In this document: positions 24,666 to 34,159 of the stretch, in pieces
How the letters are laid out: every line of letters starts with the position of its first letter
Numbering within the stretch: position 1 is the stretch's first letter
NCBI RefSeq assembly: GCF_013031405.1
Contig: NZ_WPZY01000002.1
Coordinates: 186,001-250,000, forward strand
From: Ruegeria sp. HKCCD8929
GTDB lineage: Bacteria > Pseudomonadota > Alphaproteobacteria > Rhodobacterales > Rhodobacteraceae
DNA: 64,000 nt
Reading direction: 5' to 3'
The notes under the pieces: generated by a model
Told to the model about the DNA's origin: nothing
What the model saw: the letters and a program-made list of their open reading frames with translations, nothing else
The model's database searches: none
Translations under genes and position numbers: made by a program

Positions 24666-27118
24666 TAGGTGTTCTCCTTTGTTTCGGTTGGGATTGCCGG
24701 GGTGGTGGTGTCGCCGAGCAGTTCGACCGCCCAGTCGAGACCGCGGCGTTTCAGCCAGGCGGTAGCGAAACCCTCACGGCCGTGTTCGGCCAGCGTCTCG
24801 GCTATGGCGGACTGGTCGGGTTTCGATGAGGTGGCGGTGAAGGCGAGTGCGACCTCACCGAGCCCCAGATCGAAGAGCCGGTTACCGCGCCGGGACTGGC
24901 AGTAATAGTCGCGCTTGGGCGTCGCCCTGGCGACGATCTCGATCTGGCGGTCGTTGAGCCCGAATCGGTGATAGATGGCGGCGATCTGCGGCTCGAAGGC
25001 GCGTTCGTTGGGCAGGAAGATGCGCGTCGGGCAGCTCTCGACGATCGCGGGTGCGATGTTCGATCCGTCGATGTCGGCGAGAGACTGGGTGGCGAAGATC
25101 ACGCTCGCATTCTTCTTGCGGAGCGTCTTCAGCCATTCGCGGAGCTGGCCGCCGAAGGTCTGGTCATCGAGCGCCAGCCAACCCTCGTCGACGATGATGA
25201 GGCTGGGCCGCCCGTCGAGTCTGCCTTCGATACGGTGAAACAAATAGGCGAGCACGGCTGGCGTTGCGGCAGACCCGATCAGCCCCTCGGTTTCGAAGGC
25301 CTGGACATCGGCCGTGCCGAGTTCTTCTCGTTCGGCGTCGAGGAGACGGCCGAACGGACCGCCGAGGCAGAACGGCGCGAGCGCGCGTTTGAGTTCATTC
25401 GATTGCAGCAGCACGGACAGTCCGGTCAGGGTCCGCTCTTCGACCGGTGCGGAAGCGAGCGAGGTCAGCGCCGACCAGAGATGGTCGCGGGCGGTCGGGT
25501 CGATGGAAACGCCCTCGCGGGCAAGCAGCCCGGAGAGCCAGTCCTGCGCCCAGGCGCGTTCGACCACGTCATCGATGCGCGCGAGAGGCTGGAGCTGGAC
25601 GGCGGCTTCGTCCTCGGAGAGGGCGAGACCGAGATCCTCCCAGTCTCCGCCCATTGCAATAGTGGCGCAGCGGATCGAACCGCCGAAGTCGAAGGCGAAG
25701 ATCTGTGAGCCTTCATAGCGGCGGAACTGGAGGGCCATCAGCGCAAGCAGGACCGACTTGCCCGATCCGGTCGGTCCGACGATCAGCGTGTGGCCGACGT
25801 CACCGACATGGGTGGAGAAGCGGAACGGGGTCGCGCCCTCCGTCTCTGCATAGAAGAGCGGCGGGCCGTCCAGATGATCGTTGCGCGCTGGCCCGGCCCA
25901 GATGGCGGAGATCGGAACCATGTGGGCGAGGTTGAGTGTCGAGACCGGCGGCTGGCGGACATTGGCGTAGAGGTGACCGGGCAATGAGCCAAGCCAGGCC
26001 TCGATCGCGTTGAGGGTCTCAGAGATAGCCGTGAAATCGCGGCCCTGGACGATCTTCTCCGCAGCCTTGAGTTTCGCGTCAGCGGCGCGCTCGTCCTCGT
26101 CCCAGACCGTGATCGTGGCGGTGACATAGGCGGCGCCCACCATGTCCGTCCCGAGTTCCTGCAGCGCTTCGTCGGCATCGGCTGCCTTGTTGGCGGCGTC
26201 GGAATCCAGAAGTGTCGAGGCCTCGTTGGTCATCACCTCCTTGAGGATCGCCGCGACGGACTTCCTCTTGGCGAACCATTGGCGGCGAATACGCGTGAAG
26301 AGCTTCGTGGCGTCGGTCTTGTCGAGGCAGATGGCGCGTGTCGCCCAGCGATATTCGAAGGCCTGCCCGTTCAACTCGTCGAGCAGGCCGGGCCAGGTCG
26401 CGGTCGGGAAACCGACGATGGAGAGCGTCTTGATGTAGGCGTCGCCAAGCCGGGGCGCGAGGCCGCCGATGAGGGCAGTATCCGCGAGAAGCGCGTCGAG
26501 ATGCATGGGCGTCTCGGGCACACGCACATGCTGGCGACGCCCCGAGATAGTCGAATGGAGGTAGGTGAGCGTTTCGGCATCGGAGAGCCAGGCGGCTTCG
26601 GGCATGAAACCGTCGAAGAGGTCGAGCAGCCGGTCGGTGCGTGAGACGAAGCTTGCGACATGTTCACGCGGATCGATGCCGGTCTCGACCGCACCCTCAT
26701 AAAGCCACCGTCCGGCGCGGCTCGCCTCGTCGGCGGGCGGCATCCAGACCAGCGTCAGAAAGTACTGGCTCTCGAAGTGCGAACCAGCTTCCTCGAATTG
26801 CGCCCGCCGCTCCGCGTCGACCAGGGCCGAGACGGGGTCGGGGAAGTGGGACAACGGATAGGCGCGTGCCGGGACGCGCTGCGCCTCGACGAAGACCGCC
26901 CAGCCGGAACCGAGGCGTCTCAGCGCATTGTTGAGCCGGCCAGCGGTCACAACCAGTTCCGCGGGTGTTGCGGAATCGAGATCGGGACCGCGGAACCGAG
27001 CCGTGCGCTGCAGGCTGCCGTCCTTGTTGAGCACGACGGCCTCGTCGATCAGCGCTGCCCAGGGCAGATAGTCTGCGAGCAAGGTCGTCCTGGAGCGATA
27101 TTCGGCGAGCCGCATCAT
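24665..27118 (-). CDS. trbE: Type IV secretion ATPase TrbE (VirB4-like)
   Basis: The 817-residue protein has a Walker A motif GPTGSGKS at residues 448-455 and a Walker B region SLIIVDEGWLALDD in the C-terminal half. RKKNASVIFATQSLADI, the conserved VirB4 segment, follows. It powers assembly of the pilus and transfer. The length is normal for the family. It lies four bases after trbD. Confidence 0.95.
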   Translation of the reverse strand: MMRLAEYRSRTTLLADYLPWAALIDEAVVLNKDGSLQRTARFRGPDLDSATPAELVVTAGRLNNALRRLGSGWAVFVEAQRVPARAYPLSHFPDPVSALVDAERRAQFEEAGSHFESQYFLTLVWMPPADEASRAGRWLYEGAVETGIDPREHVASFVSRTDRLLDLFDGFMPEAAWLSDAETLTYLHSTISGRRQHVRVPETPMHLDALLADTALIGGLAPRLGDAYIKTLSIVGFPTATWPGLLDELNGQAFEYRWATRAICLDKTDATKLFTRIRRQWFAKRKSVAAILKEVMTNEASTLLDSDAANKAADADEALQELGTDMVGAAYVTATITVWDEDERAADAKLKAAEKIVQGRDFTAISETLNAIEAWLGSLPGHLYANVRQPPVSTLNLAHMVPISAIWAGPARNDHLDGPPLFYAETEGATPFRFSTHVGDVGHTLIVGPTGSGKSVLLALMALQFRRYEGSQIFAFDFGGSIRCATIAMGGDWEDLGLALSEDEAAVQLQPLARIDDVVERAWAQDWLSGLLAREGVSIDPTARDHLWSALTSLASAPVEERTLTGLSVLLQSNELKRALAPFCLGGPFGRLLDAEREELGTADVQAFETEGLIGSAATPAVLAYLFHRIEGRLDGRPSLIIVDEGWLALDDQTFGGQLREWLKTLRKKNASVIFATQSLADIDGSNIAPAIVESCPTRIFLPNERAFEPQIAAIYHRFGLNDRQIEIVARATPKRDYYCQSRRGNRLFDLGLGEVALAFTATSSKPDQSAIAETLAEHGREGFATAWLKRRGLDWAVELLGDTTTPAIPTETKENT

Positions 27119-27122
27119 CGTC

Positions 27123-27392
27123 TCACACTCCCAGCCAGGTCGGGTAGCGCAGGTGGCGCCGCGCGACGTCGACGATCTGGGCGTCGCGTTTCGCGGCCCA
27201 GACGGCGAGGAGATGGCCGATCAGCCAGAAGAGGATGCCGACGAGCCACAAGCGCAGACCGAGCCCGATTGCCGCGGCAAGCGTGCCGTTGGCTATGGCG
27301 ACCGCGCGCGGTGCGCCGCCGAGCAGGATCGGTTCGCTCAGCGCACGATGGACGGGCGCGTAGAAACCGGGAATGTCGTCGCCGTCGCGCAT
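27123..27392 (-). CDS. trbD: Type IV secretion protein TrbD (VirB3-like)
   Basis: The product is 89 residues from ATG 27392, which overlaps the trbC stop by one base. The N-terminus IPGFYAPVHRALSEPILLGGAPR is strongly conserved in TrbD. Two adjacent hydrophobic helices follow (AIANGTLAAAIGLGLRLWLVGILFWLIGH, in two parts). It is a small inner-membrane component that works with TrbE. Confidence 0.95.
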   Translation of the reverse strand: MRDGDDIPGFYAPVHRALSEPILLGGAPRAVAIANGTLAAAIGLGLRLWLVGILFWLIGHLLAVWAAKRDAQIVDVARRHLRYPTWLGV

Positions 27393-27724
27393 CACACCAG
27401 CGCCCCGCCGCCGAAGGAGAAGAAGGAGAGGAAGAAGCTCGACGCGGCGAATGCGATGGAGAGACCGAAGACGATCTGCACGAGCCGCCGGAACCCGCCC
27501 GACGTATCGCCGAAGGCGAGCGTCAGGCCGGTGATGATAATGATGATGACGGCGACGATCTTTGCGACCGGGCCCTCGATCGATTCCAGGATCGATTGCA
27601 GCGGCGCTTCCCAGGGCATGCCGGACCCCGCTGCATGGGCGGGGTCGGCGGCGATGACGAGGCCGAGAGCGAGAGCGCCGGCGATCTGTGGCCAGCGCGG
27701 GTGGATGGATGATGGACGGATCAC
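27392..27724 (-). CDS. trbC: Type IV secretion pilin TrbC (VirB2-like)
   Basis: The product is 110 residues from GTG 27724, which overlaps the trbB stop (GTGA). The signal peptide ends in ADPAHAAG. The mature pilin has the usual GMPWEAPLQSILESIEGPVAK start and two hydrophobic helices, IVAVIIIIITGLTLAFG and LVQIVFGLSIAFAASSFFLS. It is the major pilus subunit precursor. No clear ATG start fits, so GTG is preferred. Confidence 0.9.
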   Translation of the reverse strand: MIRPSSIHPRWPQIAGALALGLVIAADPAHAAGSGMPWEAPLQSILESIEGPVAKIVAVIIIIITGLTLAFGDTSGGFRRLVQIVFGLSIAFAASSFFLSFFSFGGGALV

Positions 27725-28704
27725 GATGGGTCTCCTTCGGGTTGGCTGAGAATAGGCTCGAGGGCGTAATCGCCCGTGGCGTCGAGACCGGTGACGCGTG
27801 CGAGTTCCGCGAGCCGGCGGTCGGGCCCGCGGCCTGCGAGTACGGCGATGATGTCGATCGTCTCGGCGACGAGCGCACGTGGCACCGTCACAACGGCTTC
27901 CTGGATGAGCTGTTCGAGGCGGCGCAGTGCGCCGATCGCCGTGCCGGCGTGGATAGTACCAATGCCGCCCGGATGACCGGTCCCCCAGGCCTTCAGGAGA
28001 TCGAGCGCTTCGGGGCCGCGCACCTCGCCGATGGGGATCCGATCGGGGCGCAAGCGCAGCGATGACCGGACGAGGTCGGAGAGTGTCGCGATCCCATCCT
28101 TGGTTCGCAACGCTACGAGGTTCGGCGTCAGGCATTGGAGTTCGCGCGTGTCCTCGATCAGCACCACGCGGTCTGAACTCTTGGCGACTTCGGCGAGAAG
28201 CGCATTGGTCAGCGTGGTCTTGCCGGTCGATGTGCCGCCGGCGACGAGGATGTTGGCGCGCGCGGCGATTGCGTCGCGCAACGCTTCGGCGGCGTCCGCA
28301 TCCATGACGTTCGTGCTGACATAGTCGTCGAGGGTGAAGACGGCGACGGCGGGCTTGCGGATGGCAAAGGCTGGCGCGGCTACGACGGGTGGCAGCAGCC
28401 CCTCGAACCGTTCCCCCGTCCCGGGTAGTTCGGCCGAGACGCGCGGGGCTCCCGTATGGACCTCGGCACCCACATGATGCGCGACCAGCCGGACGATGCG
28501 TTCACCATCGGCGGCCGATAGTCGCTCGCCCGTGTCCGACAATCCTTCGCTGAGCTGATCGACCCAGAGCCGTCCGTCCGGGTTGAGCATAACCTCGACG
28601 ACGGATGGGTCCTCGAGCCATGAGCCAACATACGGCCCAAGCGCCGTGCGAAGCATGCGGGAGCCGCGCTGGATCGCTTCTTTCTGGAAAGGTTGAATGG
28701 TCAT
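27721..28704 (-). CDS. trbB: Type IV secretion ATPase TrbB (VirB11-like)
   Basis: The 327-residue protein has a Walker A motif GGTSTGKTT at residues 156-164, the following [14 protein letters not shown] box, the [12 protein letters not shown] motif and the HIS-type [12 protein letters not shown] segment of VirB11 ATPases. It is a hexameric cytoplasmic motor of the mating channel. In related elements trbB follows a CopG-type gene directly. Here the next upstream gene on the left-reading strand is the cargo dehydratase region, and CopG lies 11 kb away. Confidence 0.95.
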   Translation of the reverse strand: MTIQPFQKEAIQRGSRMLRTALGPYVGSWLEDPSVVEVMLNPDGRLWVDQLSEGLSDTGERLSAADGERIVRLVAHHVGAEVHTGAPRVSAELPGTGERFEGLLPPVVAAPAFAIRKPAVAVFTLDDYVSTNVMDADAAEALRDAIAARANILVAGGTSTGKTTLTNALLAEVAKSSDRVVLIEDTRELQCLTPNLVALRTKDGIATLSDLVRSSLRLRPDRIPIGEVRGPEALDLLKAWGTGHPGGIGTIHAGTAIGALRRLEQLIQEAVVTVPRALVAETIDIIAVLAGRGPDRRLAELARVTGLDATGDYALEPILSQPEGDPS

Positions 28705-29187
28705 TCGCGGCCCCGCAATTGGTTGCGAGGCACATCAAGAAGACCGTTATCGGGTCAGCGGCAACAGGGTTGAGGGCGTAGTAGGGCTGTGGCGGGCAAA
28801 GGCAGGGAGTGGCGGACCTGGCATGCCAGTGCAAGGACGGCTTTGCGGACTTTCCCGACGTTCACGTTTCGGGCTTCGCTGACGCAGCATCCCTTAGCGG
28901 TTGCGGCACATCTACTGCTGCGATGCAGCGCGTGTCGTCGAACCGGTCGTTCGACGGCGTCGATATGGCCCAAACCGAGACCGCACCCTTGTCGTGATCA
29001 TGTCGGACCAGCCAGTCGTGGGACACGGGGGCCATTTCGCAACGCCAGCACAAAGGACCGCAATTGGAAATCGGCGGATAGAAATACCGATAGTATCTAC
29101 GATGATTTTGACTTTGTCCGGAGGCAGCGTTGGGGTCATACCGCCCCGCGCGACAGGCAACCCAACATTAGTATTGGAACAACCAGG
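28705..29187. other. Non-coding stretch between trbB and the dehydratase small subunit
   Basis: No convincing gene is visible. Short frames exist on both strands but resemble nothing I know and lack good ribosome-binding sites. This is one of the two boundaries of the inserted cargo. It probably also carries the promoter now used by trbB, though no clear hexamers were found. Confidence 0.4.
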
Positions 29188-29601
29188 TCAGTATCTTTTC
29201 GTAAAGATCTTCCGGCGTTCATAGAGAACGGCAGCTTCTTCAACGAACGCCGCTATCCGATCCGCATTATATTCACGACGAAACAATTCAGCCCTTTCCA
29301 ACAATGATCTCAAGTCGGAGCGACCGGGACGGAGCATATCGTAAGTTTCCATCAAAACCTCCTGGGGAACCCTGACAAGCTCGGCTGCCCGATGGAAATT
29401 TTCAGCCAACGCATGGCGCCCCACAGAGTTTGCAATTTCAGCCTGAAGGTGCAACGCCTCGGGCGTGATAGCGAGATCTTCCTGAGTGATGTCACCTGCC
29501 AGGATGCCGTCAACCGTTAAATCAGAAAGCGATTTTCCGGTGGGGGTCTTCACGCGGTCCGGTGCATTCTCGGCGAGCGGAAATAATTCTTTGGCGTTCA
29601 T
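29188..29601 (-). CDS. Diol/glycerol dehydratase small subunit
   Basis: This 137-residue protein resembles PduE/DhaB3/DhaE small subunits. It begins with a segment before TPTGKSLSDLTVDGILAGDITQEDLAITPEALHLQAEIA, the conserved core. NFHRAAELVRVPQEVLMETYDMLRPGRSD and the ending AVLYERRKIFTKRY complete the family pattern. The small subunit completes the B12-dependent dehydratase with the fused large/medium subunit encoded three bases upstream. Confidence 0.9.
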   Translation of the reverse strand: MNAKELFPLAENAPDRVKTPTGKSLSDLTVDGILAGDITQEDLAITPEALHLQAEIANSVGRHALAENFHRAAELVRVPQEVLMETYDMLRPGRSDLRSLLERAELFRREYNADRIAAFVEEAAVLYERRKIFTKRY

Positions 29602-29604
29602 TGT

Positions 29605-31869
29605 TCAGTTACCTTTCTGAATTCGCGAGAGCTGAACCGGTTCTGCGGATTCATCGGTTAGCTCCGTTTCGATGGCGAACAGAATTGCGACGCGGGCATG
29701 AAATCGCGCGGCCATGGCTTCACCAGTGAAAGGAATGACAACGGGCTCTTTCTCTTCGCCGAAGGTGCGACGTGCAGCGTTGTAGCCCAGGGTGCGGTAG
29801 TGGTCGATTGTCGCCAACGGCGCGTTGGAAAACAGTTCGATGTTGTAGTGCGGCATTCGATCGGAGCCATGCATGACCGCGGTACCTTTTGCCTGGATCC
29901 CTATGCCGATCCCTGAACCAGCCATTCGGGCCGCAGACAAACCAATGAACGAGGTATCTGCCGAATGTCTGACCCTTATCAGCCTTGCTGTTCCGCCACC
30001 CTGTTCCACGCCATCGACAAGAGCGTCTACTACATCTGACAACAAATGCCCGGCTGTTGTCCGAAAGATTTCGACACCAAAAGCCGGGCTGACCCCAATA
30101 ACCACTTCGTTTGGGTCTGTTCCTGTGACCGCCGACCCGATTTCGGCAAGAAACTGCGGGTAATTCTGACGATCCGCCGCCTCCGTTGCCAGCACGCGAC
30201 TCTTGGTAAGAACCCCGCGGACGTCCTGCACCTTGGACCACCGTTCGCTGCTCATCTTATAGGCACTGGCGGGACCGCTATAATCATTCGGATCGTTCAG
30301 GGCCGAAATGATCTTTCGGTCGCGGAAGATGGCCGACGTTTGCAGATAGTCACCTGTGACCCGCTGCTTGAGCATGAACAGCAGATTCTCGGCCTCCTCT
30401 CGGAACCCGCGTTTCGCCAACGCACGCACGACGTCCGCCGCCGTTAACTTTCGATCCTTGATTGCCCGGCTTATCGGTGTCACCTCCCCAGCCGAGAAAC
30501 TTTCGGTTTCATCGGATCCAGATGCGAAAATTACCGATTGCACCTGCGCAGTGGTGGGTTTGGCAAGGTCAAGCTCTTCCAATACCGCGGCCATCGCCTC
30601 GACAGCACGTATACGGCGTCCCAAAACCTTATCTTCGTCCAATGGCGTCAAACCGCCGTCAACTTCGTAGTCGCGTTGCAGCGCCAACCAATCTTCGATT
30701 TCTTCACCGTTGAACAGGGCCGCGTTGAAGGAGTTGTCGTACTTCTTTATCGATCCGAAGCCACTGGTAATCAGGTCGGAACCGGTCAGCAGAAACGGCG
30801 TGATCTTGGCACCAACGCGTATCTCGCTTTCGCTGGAACGCTGGTCATTTCCGGTTGCGCATTCGAGTCCCAGCCAGACAGCGATCAGGTTTTCAGCCAT
30901 CAATTCGCGTACGCCACCAGCCATCGAGGCCGTCAGCGCTGCGCCGTCCACACCACCGTTTTGAGTACCCTGAATGCCCATGGCGCGCTGCAGGCAGAGG
31001 CAACGGGCCTCAAGGTAGAGAACCGACTTTTTGTCGTGGAAACCCATCAGGAGTTCGGCTCCGGCCCCCGACGTGCAACGGGCTTTTATGCCCCGCGATG
31101 CGTAGCAGGCCGTCAGAAACGCCTTGGACCAGGGGGTATCGTCACCGTCAACAAAGGCCTTCTCGGTGCCGTAGACTGATATCGTTTCCGCATAGGTCGC
31201 AAACCCCGCCATGCCGACCTGGAGTTCTTCAGCCTCTTCAATGGAGCATTGAACCAGTACTTCGCCACGGCCGACCGCTGCGCCCACCGTACAGCCAATG
31301 GCATTGGCCCAGGAATTCGATGCCACTCGCGTTGTGGTTTCGATTTCGTCGAACCCCAGTTCCGAGGCTGTCGCCGCGTCGGCCGCGAGTTGCAGCGGAT
31401 CGTCCTTGGCGTTCGTCACATGCGCTTGATTGCCCGGGGTCTTGCGCTGACGCATTTTGTAGAAGGCAAAGGCGATTTCGATGGATGACAGATGACCCAC
31501 AACGCCGGCCAGCTTTGCCGGTGTCATTCCTCGGGCAAGTCTCTCCAGTTCCGGGCGCGGCACGTTAATGTCGACCAGCATTCGGGCGACAGCTCCATCA
31601 TCTAGTGCCATCGCTTCTTCAACGACTTCGGGATCCAGATGATGCCTGGCGATGAATTCGTCTATGATGTCGAATTCTTCTTCGGGGGTACCATCCAGGC
31701 TCACGATCCGGCCGTCCGAAACCTTGGCGCCCGGCTCGGGATCATGAGGGCTCTTGAAAACCGAGAACCCTGACTCAGGATCCTCGGCCGCAAAGAGATC
31801 GTGGCGCAGCATCCTTTCGTCCCATTCGGAAAAACGCCGCCACCGGTTGGTGTTAGATCCGTTGTTCAC
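29605..31869 (-). CDS. B12-dependent diol/glycerol dehydratase, fused large and medium subunits
   Basis: The 754-residue protein starts at GTG 31869, behind GGAGG. Residues 1 to about 555 match the large subunit (RFSEWDERMLRHDLFAAEDPESGFSVFKSP; later LYLEARCLCLQRAMGIQGTQNG and DLITSGFGSIKKYDNSFNAA, divided here only for naming). Residues about 585-754 match the medium subunit (VGVSPAFG; ARMAGSGIGIGIQAKGTAVMH; NIELFSNAPLATIDHYRTLGYNAA). The enzyme would turn a vicinal diol into an aldehyde using adenosylcobalamin. No reactivating factor, aldehyde dehydrogenase or microcompartment genes are seen nearby, so the substrate and repair system are open. It is transcribed with the small subunit. Confidence 0.85.
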   Translation of the reverse strand: MNNGSNTNRWRRFSEWDERMLRHDLFAAEDPESGFSVFKSPHDPEPGAKVSDGRIVSLDGTPEEEFDIIDEFIARHHLDPEVVEEAMALDDGAVARMLVDINVPRPELERLARGMTPAKLAGVVGHLSSIEIAFAFYKMRQRKTPGNQAHVTNAKDDPLQLAADAATASELGFDEIETTTRVASNSWANAIGCTVGAAVGRGEVLVQCSIEEAEELQVGMAGFATYAETISVYGTEKAFVDGDDTPWSKAFLTACYASRGIKARCTSGAGAELLMGFHDKKSVLYLEARCLCLQRAMGIQGTQNGGVDGAALTASMAGGVRELMAENLIAVWLGLECATGNDQRSSESEIRVGAKITPFLLTGSDLITSGFGSIKKYDNSFNAALFNGEEIEDWLALQRDYEVDGGLTPLDEDKVLGRRIRAVEAMAAVLEELDLAKPTTAQVQSVIFASGSDETESFSAGEVTPISRAIKDRKLTAADVVRALAKRGFREEAENLLFMLKQRVTGDYLQTSAIFRDRKIISALNDPNDYSGPASAYKMSSERWSKVQDVRGVLTKSRVLATEAADRQNYPQFLAEIGSAVTGTDPNEVVIGVSPAFGVEIFRTTAGHLLSDVVDALVDGVEQGGGTARLIRVRHSADTSFIGLSAARMAGSGIGIGIQAKGTAVMHGSDRMPHYNIELFSNAPLATIDHYRTLGYNAARRTFGEEKEPVVIPFTGEAMAARFHARVAILFAIETELTDESAEPVQLSRIQKGN

Positions 31870-31929
31870 TACGTTCCTCCCGTCATGCCGAACGAGGCCC
31901 GAGCCAATCCGTTCCTGTAGGTGATAGGC

Positions 31930-32727
31930 CTAGATACACTCGCCACCGTCGATGACCAAAGCATGGCCGGTCACGAAGGTCGACATGTCCGAAGCCAGAA
32001 AAACGATGGCATCCGCGATCTCGCCTGGCGTGCCGAACCTGGCCATTGGTATGTTTTCGGAGATGTATTTCTCGAGCCCAGAGCGGCCGCCCATTTGAAC
32101 CTCAAAACCGGCATTGAAGGGCGTATCAACAAACCCCGGACATAGCGCATTGAATCGTATGTTGTCTTTTGCGTAGTCCGCCGCCATCTGCCGGGTCATC
32201 GAGACTGCAGAGTGCTTCGTGGTCGAATAGGCAATCATCTCGCGATCATATTGAATCCCGGAATTCGATGCCGTGATGATTATGCTCCCGCCGCCCTGGC
32301 GTTTCATCGGTGCAACGGCCGCCTGGGCCGCAACAAAGTGAGCGCGCACGTTCAGTGCCCAGCTAGCATCCATATCTTCCGTTGAAACCTGTTCCAGGGG
32401 CCCCTCGATCTGCAAGCCCGCATGCGAATGCAGGATGTCGAGGCGGCCATACTGCACCACGGTGTCATCAATTGCCTCTACCAGAGCATCGTCATTGCCG
32501 ACATCCAACTGCCGCGCTGAGCACTGCAAGCCTTCGGCAATGATCTCGTCCGCGACTGCCGACGCAAGGCCGCCATCGCGATCGGTTACAACCACATGCG
32601 CGCCACATCTGGCCATGGCGCATGCACCGGCCCGCCCGATGCCTGACCCGGCGCCGGTGACAAATGCCACCCGGCCTTCGAGCGAGGTCATTTCCGTCGG
32701 GTTTTTCAGTCGAATGTTTTGGTTCAT
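31930..32727 (-). CDS. SDR family NAD(P)-dependent oxidoreductase
   Basis: The start is placed at ATG 32727. ATG 32691 would begin just at the family core (MTSLEGRVAFVTGAGSGIG), and a longer reading to 32835 is unlikely. The cofactor motif TGAGSGIGRAG, the active-site YSTTKHSA (Tyr-x3-Lys) and the C-terminal FVTGHALVIDGGECI are all present. It is a classical SDR that oxidises or reduces an alcohol or ketone. It lies 60 bases ahead of the dehydratase, same strand, so it may handle the product or precursor of that enzyme. Confidence 0.85.
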   Translation of the reverse strand: MNQNIRLKNPTEMTSLEGRVAFVTGAGSGIGRAGACAMARCGAHVVVTDRDGGLASAVADEIIAEGLQCSARQLDVGNDDALVEAIDDTVVQYGRLDILHSHAGLQIEGPLEQVSTEDMDASWALNVRAHFVAAQAAVAPMKRQGGGSIIITASNSGIQYDREMIAYSTTKHSAVSMTRQMAADYAKDNIRFNALCPGFVDTPFNAGFEVQMGGRSGLEKYISENIPMARFGTPGEIADAIVFLASDMSTFVTGHALVIDGGECI

Positions 32728-32895
32728 TAGATATCCGGTGCCCGTGGTCAACTGGCCTGTCATGTCAGCGTCGGAGTCATACCGGTTCATCATGAAGGGT
32801 GGAGCTTCTGAACCTAGATGGAAGAATTCTGCCAATTTTGACAGGCTGTATAGTATGTTCCCCTTGCGAAAAATTCGTACAAGATGGCGATTTGG

Positions 32896-32907
32896 TTGTA
32901 TATATCA
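32896..32907. promoter_or_regulatory. 12-bp motif TTGTATATATCA, copy 1
   Basis: This exact 12-mer lies in the space between the divergent SDR and luxR-type genes. Its reverse complement appears at 33934-33945 in front of the ABC-transporter operon, so both promoters beside the luxR gene carry the same site. Confidence 0.4.
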
Positions 32908-32942
32908 CAATCATGGTAGTTAAATTTGGGTAGGATTGTGAT
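32904..32942. promoter_or_regulatory. Inverted repeat ATCACAATC-N21-GATTGTGAT
   Basis: A perfect 9-bp inverted repeat with a 21-base spacer. The left arm overlaps motif copy 1. The right arm ends six bases before the LuxR-type start. It is a candidate binding site for that regulator, controlling itself and the divergent SDR/dehydratase genes. Confidence 0.45.
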
Positions 32943-32948
32943 CTCTCA

Positions 32949-33764
32949 ATGAAGAACGCTCTGACCCTTGACATGGCGGCGACCGGCAAACTCATCTCTA
33001 CCATTGGGCAGGGTGTTTTTGCCGCCGACCTGTCAGCGGCCCTGAAGGAGATTGCCGCATTCGAGTACATGGTTGTCTTTGGGTATCTTGGGTCACGGCG
33101 CCCGCTTGACCTTTACGATGATTTTCCGCGCGGCAAGCGCAAGATCTTCGTCGAGGATTACCAGGAAGGGCCATACCTGCTCGATCCATATTACACCGCC
33201 ACCACCAAACCGACCGAGTCAGGCCTCTATCGACTTAGAGATTTGGCGCCGGACAGGTTCTATCAGGGGGAGTACTTCCGCAGCTACTACATCCAGACGG
33301 GTCTTGCAGAAGAAATCGCCTTTTTGATCAACTTGCCGGAAGGAGCGGTGGTGACTGTCTCCCTGATGCGCACCGCAAAGGCCTTTTCGGCGCGGGAAAT
33401 GCGCGAAATGAGAAAGTATCTTCCGGTGGTTCTGGCCGCGTGCCGAAAGCACTGGAACGACCTGGCGCTCAACTTCTCGGCCCCTCTTGAACCGGTCTCC
33501 GAAAAGGGCAGCGACCGCAGTCTCGAACTCGCGTTGAGGGAATTTGGAAAAGGGCTGCTGACACCTCGTGAACGCGAGGTGGTGGAGTTCACGCTGAAAG
33601 GCCATTCGGCTGTGGCGGTGGGTGAGATACTCGATATTTCCCCGGGAACGGTGCGTATTCACCGAAGAAACATCTATTCCAAGCTGCGGATACGCTCACA
33701 AGGCGAACTGTTCTCGGGGTTCATCGAAACGATGTTGAAATCAGCCGGACGGCGAGGCGTTTGA
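32949..33764 (+). CDS. LuxR-type HTH transcriptional regulator
   Basis: The 271-residue protein has a C-terminal LuxR HTH: LTPREREVVEFTLKGHSAVAVGEILDISPGTVRIHRRNIYSKL. The N-terminal about 190 residues form an unrecognised sensing domain, possibly GAF-like or a ligand domain as in other LuxR solos. It sits between the dehydratase/SDR genes and the ABC-transporter genes. Both flanking promoters share a 12-bp motif, so it probably controls the whole cargo in response to the transported or metabolised compound. Confidence 0.85.
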   Translation: MKNALTLDMAATGKLISTIGQGVFAADLSAALKEIAAFEYMVVFGYLGSRRPLDLYDDFPRGKRKIFVEDYQEGPYLLDPYYTATTKPTESGLYRLRDLAPDRFYQGEYFRSYYIQTGLAEEIAFLINLPEGAVVTVSLMRTAKAFSAREMREMRKYLPVVLAACRKHWNDLALNFSAPLEPVSEKGSDRSLELALREFGKGLLTPREREVVEFTLKGHSAVAVGEILDISPGTVRIHRRNIYSKLRIRSQGELFSGFIETMLKSAGRRGV

Positions 33765-34159
33765 GACCTGCTATTGGGTCAGGTGCCAGCTTCCCCGCGG
33801 CAGGCGCAATGTGGCCCCCGTCGCAAGTGTCTCCTTGGTCTTGCGCGGCCGACCGACGCGCTTGAGGGCGCGCGCGCCGCTCGACCGATGCCTCTGGGGC
33901 TGGGCGCATATAACAAATTGAGTATCTCAATCATGATATATACAAGACACAAAACAAAATCCTACAGCTTGGCCTATGGAGGGGTACCTATACCGGTCCG
34001 GCGCGAGCCGATTTTCCATGCGCCAGCATGTCAGTGACAGGCGTTTCGTGCATGGCAGATCCTCGCAGAATCCGGTGCTTGAAGGCGGGTTATATACGAG
34101 GCGTTGGGTGCCTCTGCGTCATCTTCGTCAAACGAAACTGAAGACATGGAGGATAGTAA
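33765..34159. other. Intergenic region before the ABC transporter
   Basis: No gene was recognised. It holds copy 2 of the 12-bp motif (33934-33945) and an AT-rich segment (about 33910-33965), a likely promoter zone for the transporter operon. A GGAGG ribosome-binding site ends it, just before ATG 34160. Confidence 0.45.
33934..33945. promoter_or_regulatory. 12-bp motif TGATATATACAA, copy 2 (reverse complement of copy 1)
   Basis: This is the exact reverse complement of the 12-mer at 32896-32907. It lies about 215 bases before the transporter binding-protein gene, a plausible activator site for the LuxR-type regulator. Confidence 0.4.

Noticed and set aside
26660..27712. A 350-residue plus-strand frame opposite trbE, trbD and trbC
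   Set aside because: Arg-rich antisense translation of conserved genes.
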